Part shown: positions 59,986 through 64,000 of the stretch, in pieces
Layout of the letters: every line of letters starts with the position of its first letter
Numbering within the stretch: the first letter of the stretch is position 1
NCBI RefSeq assembly: GCF_900129505.1
Contig: NZ_LT670818.1
Coordinates: 4,559,001-4,623,000, forward strand
Direction of reading: 5' to 3'
Origin: Bradyrhizobium erythrophlei
GTDB taxonomy: Bacteria; Pseudomonadota; Alphaproteobacteria; Rhizobiales; Xanthobacteraceae
Length of the DNA: 64,000 nucleotides
Notes under the pieces: generated by a model
The model's database searches: none
Seen by the model: only the letters and a program-made list of their open reading frames with translations
What the model was told of the DNA's origin: nothing
Translations under genes and position numbers: made by a program

Positions 59986-61368
59986 ATGAGCAGCCAAGAC
60001 CCGACCTGGATCTCCGATTGGAACCCAGAGGATGAGACGTTCTGGAATTCCAAGGGCAAAGTCGTCGCCCGGCGCAACCTGATCTGGTCGATCGTTGCGG
60101 AGCATATCGGATTTTCGGTCTGGCTGATCTGGAGCATCGTCGCGACCAAGTTGCCGGCGGCTGGCTTCCACTACACGACCGACGAATTGTTCCAATTGGT
60201 GGCGGTGCCCGGGTTGATCGGCTCGCTGATGCGGTTTCCCTACACGTTCGCGGTGACGATGTTCGGCGGCCGCAACTGGACGATCTTCAGCGCGACGGTG
60301 CTGTTCATCCCGACACTCGCGCTCGCCTATTTCGTCAGCCATCCCGAAACGCCGTTCTGGATGATGTTGCTGGTGGCATCCACCGCGGGTCTCGGCGGCG
60401 GCAATTTCGCCTCCAGCATGGCCAATATCTCCTTCTTCTATCCCGACCGCATGAAGGGTTGGGCGCTCGGGCTGAATGCGGCCGGCGGCAATATCGGCGT
60501 CTCGAGCGCGCAATTGCTGACGCCCATTCTGATGGGCGTCGGCCTGTTCAATCTCTATCAGGCAACGCCGGTCGCCGGCGTCTACCTGCAGAACGCAGGC
60601 CTGATGTGGGTGTTGCCGATCGCGGTCGCTGTGGTCGGCGCCGTCTTCTTCATGAACAACCTGACCTCGGCCAAGTCCTCCTTCAAGGACCAGCTCGCGA
60701 TCGTCGGCCGCAAGCACACCTGGATCATGGCGTTCATCTATATCGGGACGTTCGGCTCCTTCATCGGCTACTCCGCCGCGTTTCCGCTTCTGATCAAGAC
60801 GCAGTTCCCGGCGGTCACGATTGCGATCGCGTTCCTCGGACCGCTGGTTGGCTCGCTGTCGCGTCCACTCGGCGGCCTGCTTGCCGACAAAGTCGGCGGC
60901 GCGATTGTGACGTTCTGGAACTTCATCGCGATGGGAGCGGCGACGATCGGCGTGCTGTACTTCGTAGGCATCAAGGACTTTACCGGCTTCCTGGTGATGT
61001 TCCTGATCCTGTTCGTCACCACCGGTATCGGCAACGGATCGACCTACCGGATGATTCCGTCGATCTTCCGCGAGGAGAATCTTCACAAGGCAAAGGGCAA
61101 GGGTGAAGCCGGCCGGGCGCTCGCCATGAAGGTCGCCAGCATCGAGAGCGGCGCCGCGCTCGGATTCATCGGCGCGATCGGCGCCTGCGGCGGCTATTTG
61201 ATCCCGAGCGGCTTCGGCAAGTCGATCGCCATCACCGGTGGTCCGCAGCTGGCGCTGGAAATCTACCTGGCCTTCTACGCGGTCTGCCTCGCGCTCACCT
61301 GGTGGTTCTACCTGCGCAGGAGCCCTGCGACATCGAGCGCGACTAGCCTCGCCGAAGCGCGCATCTGA
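59986..61368 (+). CDS. narK: NarK-type nitrate/nitrite transporter
   Basis: The ATG at 59986 (MSSQDPTWISDWN) follows GAAAGGA and gives 460 residues with about 12 membrane segments. NarK/NasA features include the glycine-rich nitrate-signature stretches AGLGGGNFASSMANISFFYPDRMKGWALGLNAAGGNIGVS and FVTTGIGNGSTYRMIPSIF. It mediates nitrate uptake and/or nitrite exchange across the inner membrane. It is the first gene of a plus-strand unit followed at 74 bases by the haemoglobin, flavoprotein and nitrate reductase genes. Confidence 0.92.
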   Translation: MSSQDPTWISDWNPEDETFWNSKGKVVARRNLIWSIVAEHIGFSVWLIWSIVATKLPAAGFHYTTDELFQLVAVPGLIGSLMRFPYTFAVTMFGGRNWTIFSATVLFIPTLALAYFVSHPETPFWMMLLVASTAGLGGGNFASSMANISFFYPDRMKGWALGLNAAGGNIGVSSAQLLTPILMGVGLFNLYQATPVAGVYLQNAGLMWVLPIAVAVVGAVFFMNNLTSAKSSFKDQLAIVGRKHTWIMAFIYIGTFGSFIGYSAAFPLLIKTQFPAVTIAIAFLGPLVGSLSRPLGGLLADKVGGAIVTFWNFIAMGAATIGVLYFVGIKDFTGFLVMFLILFVTTGIGNGSTYRMIPSIFREENLHKAKGKGEAGRALAMKVASIESGAALGFIGAIGACGGYLIPSGFGKSIAITGGPQLALEIYLAFYAVCLALTWWFYLRRSPATSSATSLAEARI

Positions 61369-61442
61369 TCTTGGATATCGACCCACCTCGTCCCGCTCGC
61401 GGGGCGGGGTGGCAACGAGGCAGGAGAAGCAGGAGCGAAAAA

Positions 61443-61868
61443 ATGACACCCGATCAAGTCAAACTCGTGCAGCAGAGTTTTGCGAAAGTCGCACCGATTT
61501 CCGAAACGGCCGCGGTCTTGTTCTACGACCGGCTGTTCGAGATCGCGCCACAGGTCAGGGCGATGTTTCCGGCCGACATGACCGAGCAGCGTAAGAAGCT
61601 GATGATGACGCTGGCGGCGGTGGTCAACGGGCTCGCCAATCTCGACTCGATCCTGCCCGCCGCGAGCGCCTTGGCAAAGCGCCACGTCGCTTACGGCGCG
61701 AAGGCCGAGCACTATCCGGTCGTAGGCTCAGCATTGCTGTGGACCCTGGAAAAAGGACTTGGCGAAGCCTGGACGCTGGAACTCGCGGAAGCGTGGACGG
61801 CGGCTTACGGGACGCTGTCCGGCTTCATGATTGCCGAAGCCTATGGCCGCCCCCAGGCCGCGGAGTAA
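61443..61868 (+). CDS. bjgb: Single-domain haemoglobin (Bjgb-like)
   Basis: The ATG at 61443 gives 141 residues, a bacterial globin of the Vitreoscilla type. The proximal His is His90 in KAEHYPVVGSALLWTLEKGLG and the B10 Tyr is Tyr28 in AVLFYDRLFEIAP. No reductase domain is attached. In B. diazoefficiens Bjgb is encoded in the narK-bjgb-flp-nasC unit and helps detoxify nitric oxide formed during nitrate assimilation. Gene order here is the same. The following flavoprotein may act as its electron donor. Confidence 0.9.
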   Translation: MTPDQVKLVQQSFAKVAPISETAAVLFYDRLFEIAPQVRAMFPADMTEQRKKLMMTLAAVVNGLANLDSILPAASALAKRHVAYGAKAEHYPVVGSALLWTLEKGLGEAWTLELAEAWTAAYGTLSGFMIAEAYGRPQAAE

Positions 61869-61877
61869 GGACACACC

Positions 61878-63095
61878 GTGAGTGAACCGCTGGTTATCGT
61901 CGGCAACGGAATGGCCGCCGCGCGACTGGTCGACGAACTGGCGAAGGTGGCGCTCGGACGTTACGCCATCGCCGTGATCGGCGAGGAGCCGCGGCTTGCG
62001 TATAATCGCGTGCTGCTGTCGTCGGTTCTCGCCGGCGAGACCGCCTCGCACGACATCGAACTGCGGCCGGCCCAATGGTGGCGCGACCGCGGCGTTACCC
62101 TGAAATACGGCTGCGTTGCCACCGAGATCGACGTCGGCCGCCGCGAGCTCAAGATCGCGGGCGAGGAGAGCATCGGCTTTTCCAAGCTCGTGCTGGCCAC
62201 CGGCTCGACGCCGCTGCGGCTTGGCGTGCCCGGCGTCGATTTGGCGGGCGTGCATACCTTCCGCGACAGCCGGGACGTCGACCTGCTGCTGACGCTGGCG
62301 GCGCAAAAGAAGCGCGTCGTCGTGGTCGGTGGCGGATTGCTCGGCCTGGAAGCGGCTTACGGCCTCGCCAAGGCGGGCGCTGTGGTGACGCTCATTCATC
62401 TGATGGACCGGCTGATGGAGCGCCAGCTCGACGCACCGGCGGCGGAACTCTTGAAATCCCAGGTCGAGCGCAAGGGCATCAGGGTTCTGCTCAACGCCAA
62501 TACCGCACGGCTCCATGGCGAGACGCACGTTGAAAGCGTCGAACTCGTGGACGGACGCCGGATCGATGCCGACGCGGTGATTTTCGCCGCCGGCATCCGG
62601 CCCAACGTTTCGCTGGCGAAGGACGCCGGCATTCCCGTCAATCGCGGCATCGTCGTCGACGACGTCTTGCAGACCGGCGTTCCCGGTATTTTCGCGCTCG
62701 GCGAATGCGCCGAGCATCGCGGCACCTGCTACGGGCTGGTCGAGCCGGCCTACGAGCAGGCGCGGGTGCTGGCGCGGCATCTCGCGGGCAACACCTCGAG
62801 CTACGGCGGCAGCGTGGTTGCGACCAACCTGAAAGTGTCGGGGGTCAGCGTGTTTTCCGCCGGCGACTTCATGGGCGCGGAAGGCTCGGAGGCCATCGTG
62901 CTCAGCGATGCCAGACGCGGCGCCTACAAGAAGCTGGTGATTTCCGGCGGCCGCCTCACCGGCGCGGTGCTGGTCGGCGATGTCGCGGATGCACTCTGGT
63001 ATCTTGAACTGATCCGGACCCGCGAGCCGATCGCAGCGATCCGCCGCGACATGATGTTCGGCCGCTCGCTCGTGCTTCCGTCGAAGGCGGCATAG
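61878..63095 (+). CDS. flp: FAD-dependent NAD(P)H oxidoreductase (Flp-like)
   Basis: A GTG start at 61878, nine bases after the haemoglobin stop, gives 405 residues. Two Rossmann dinucleotide motifs are present: VGNGMAAARLVDEL at the N-terminus (FAD) and VVVGGGLLGLEAAYGLAKAG at about residues 150-170 (NAD(P)H). The C-terminal part with GIFALGECAEH is the FAD-binding signature. It resembles the N-terminal half of the NirB nitrite reductase and rubredoxin reductases, but has no haem or iron-sulfur domain. Role inferred from the Bradyrhizobium nitrate unit: electron transfer to NasC and/or Bjgb. Confidence 0.9.
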   Translation: MSEPLVIVGNGMAAARLVDELAKVALGRYAIAVIGEEPRLAYNRVLLSSVLAGETASHDIELRPAQWWRDRGVTLKYGCVATEIDVGRRELKIAGEESIGFSKLVLATGSTPLRLGVPGVDLAGVHTFRDSRDVDLLLTLAAQKKRVVVVGGGLLGLEAAYGLAKAGAVVTLIHLMDRLMERQLDAPAAELLKSQVERKGIRVLLNANTARLHGETHVESVELVDGRRIDADAVIFAAGIRPNVSLAKDAGIPVNRGIVVDDVLQTGVPGIFALGECAEHRGTCYGLVEPAYEQARVLARHLAGNTSSYGGSVVATNLKVSGVSVFSAGDFMGAEGSEAIVLSDARRGAYKKLVISGGRLTGAVLVGDVADALWYLELIRTREPIAAIRRDMMFGRSLVLPSKAA

Positions 63096-63116
63096 GCCAA
63101 TGATGCGAAACCTGCA

Positions 63117-64000
63117 ATGACCTCCGTCGATCCCACGCTGCGCGCCACGCGCACCACCTGTCCCTATTGCGGCGTCGGCTGCGGCGTGCTCGCGACGCCC
63201 GACGGCAGCGGTGGTGCCGCGATCTCGGGCGATCCCGAGCATCCAGCCAATTTCGGCCGGCTGTGCTCGAAAGGCTCGGCGCTCGGCGAGACGCTTGGCA
63301 TTGAAGACCGGCTGCTCTATCCGATGATCCGTGTCAGCAAGGGCACCATGGAGCGGGTGGCCTGGAGCGATGCGCTCGACCATATCGCGCACCGGTTCGC
63401 CCATATCATCAAGCGCGACGGTCCGGGCGCGGTGGCGTTCTATCTCTCGGGCCAGCTTTTGACCGAGGATTATTACGTCGCCAACAAGCTGATGAAGGGG
63501 TTCATCGGCAGCGCCAATGTCGATACCAATTCGCGGCTCTGCATGTCGTCGTCGGTCGCCGGCCACCGCCGCGCCTTCGGCGCCGACACCGTGCCGGGCT
63601 GCTACGACGATCTCGACGAAGCCGACCTTCTGGTGCTGGTCGGGTCCAACGCGGCGTGGTGCCACCCCGTGTTGTTCCAGCGCATGCTCGCCAACAAGCA
63701 GGCGCGCGGCGCGCGCATCGTGGTGATCGATCCGCGCCGGACCGATACCGCCGGGGATGCCGACCTGTTTCTCGGATTGAAGCCGGGCACCGATACCGCG
63801 CTGTTCAGCGGCCTCTTGGTGCATCTCGCCGACACCGGCGCGCTCGATCGCGCCTATCTCGATTCCCACACCGCCGGATTCGAGGAGGCGCTGGCGCGCG
63901 GGCGCGGCATCGCCGGCAGCATCGGCGCGACCGCGCTTGCGACCGGGCTCTCCGAGCCCGATGTTGCCGAGTTCTTCCGGATGTTTGCCAACACGCCGCG
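63117..64000 (+). CDS. nasC: Assimilatory nitrate reductase catalytic subunit (partial)
   Basis: The ATG at 63117 opens a frame that runs off the right edge (about 294 residues seen). The N-terminus holds a [4Fe-4S] cluster motif CPYCGVGCGV (Cys15, Cys18, Cys22) and RLCSKGSALGE with the fourth Cys. Molybdopterin-binding segments follow: NSRLCMSSSVAGHRRAFG, DLLVLVGSNAAWCHPV and IVVIDPRRTDTAGDADLFLGLKPGTDTAL. It belongs to the cytoplasmic Nas-type molybdenum reductases that reduce nitrate to nitrite. It lies 21 bases after flp, completing the order narK-bjgb-flp-nasC. Confidence 0.92.
   Translation, partial: MTSVDPTLRATRTTCPYCGVGCGVLATPDGSGGAAISGDPEHPANFGRLCSKGSALGETLGIEDRLLYPMIRVSKGTMERVAWSDALDHIAHRFAHIIKRDGPGAVAFYLSGQLLTEDYYVANKLMKGFIGSANVDTNSRLCMSSSVAGHRRAFGADTVPGCYDDLDEADLLVLVGSNAAWCHPVLFQRMLANKQARGARIVVIDPRRTDTAGDADLFLGLKPGTDTALFSGLLVHLADTGALDRAYLDSHTAGFEEALARGRGIAGSIGATALATGLSEPDVAEFFRMFANTP

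Noticed and set aside
61728..63869. Minus-strand open frame of 713 codons
   Set aside because: It is antisense to flp and nasC, which carry FAD, NAD and Fe-S motifs; a shadow frame.

Overview
The window reads as a chromosomal segment of a Bradyrhizobium-like alphaproteobacterium. The evidence is the high G+C content, a fixLJ/response regulator/fixK2 block with the residues diagnostic of the Bradyrhizobium proteins, a narK-bjgb-flp-nasC nitrate-assimilation unit, many ABC importers for organic substrates, and GC-rich palindromic intergenic repeats. Identifications are from reading the translated sequence; no database search was run.

Layout. 0-5.6 kb: the 3' end of a TIM-barrel isomerase-like gene, a secreted haem-c/beta-propeller protein, an acyl-CoA ligase and a membrane diguanylate cyclase. 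5.7-8.5 kb: an exported DUF1800/DUF1501 pair. 8.6-17.8 kb: a catabolic module with a five-gene minus-strand operon (ABC permease, epimerase, GNAT, DapA-like aldolase, ABC ATPase), a TetR regulator, a divergent NMT1/THI5-type binding protein, an alkylsulfatase and a frameshifted VOC gene. The same 16-bp palindrome lies in front of both arms, which suggests one TetR regulon. 18.1-22.7 kb: a complete branched-chain-amino-acid-type (Liv) ABC importer. 23-30.3 kb: a glycosyltransferase, an ABC exporter, an amylo-alpha-1,6-glucosidase-like protein, a PRC-barrel protein and an MFS transporter.

30.3-35.7 kb is the oxygen-signalling block: fixK2, a lone receiver protein, fixJ and fixL on the minus strand, then a universal stress protein, a CBS-domain protein and fixS/ccoS on the plus strand. 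In B. diazoefficiens this is where fixNOQP-fixGHIS sits. Here only fixS remains, directly after the CBS gene. 35.7-46.4 kb: glycogen synthase, a CaiB-type CoA transferase, a five-gene peptide-type ABC importer, a zinc alcohol dehydrogenase and an isopropylmalate/tartrate dehydrogenase-type enzyme.

46.4-54.7 kb is a scrambled, partly decayed region: a CadC-like regulator that ends at a REP-like hairpin, a DUF1127 protein, a partial duplication of an L,D-transpeptidase gene flanking a small Gly/Tyr-rich secreted protein, the intact transpeptidase, a FAD-monooxygenase remnant, and an XRE/LysR gene pair. 55-59.7 kb: CcdA, an HWE-type sensor kinase, a serine beta-lactamase-fold hydrolase and an intradiol dioxygenase. 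59.7-64 kb: the nitrate unit, with a sigma-54-like promoter and a structured leader, running off the right end inside nasC.

No rRNA, tRNA, CRISPR array, complete insertion sequence or phage gene was recognised. The items most worth following up are the TetR-linked catabolic module, the orphan fixS, the L,D-transpeptidase duplication, and the regulatory sites around fixK2 and narK.
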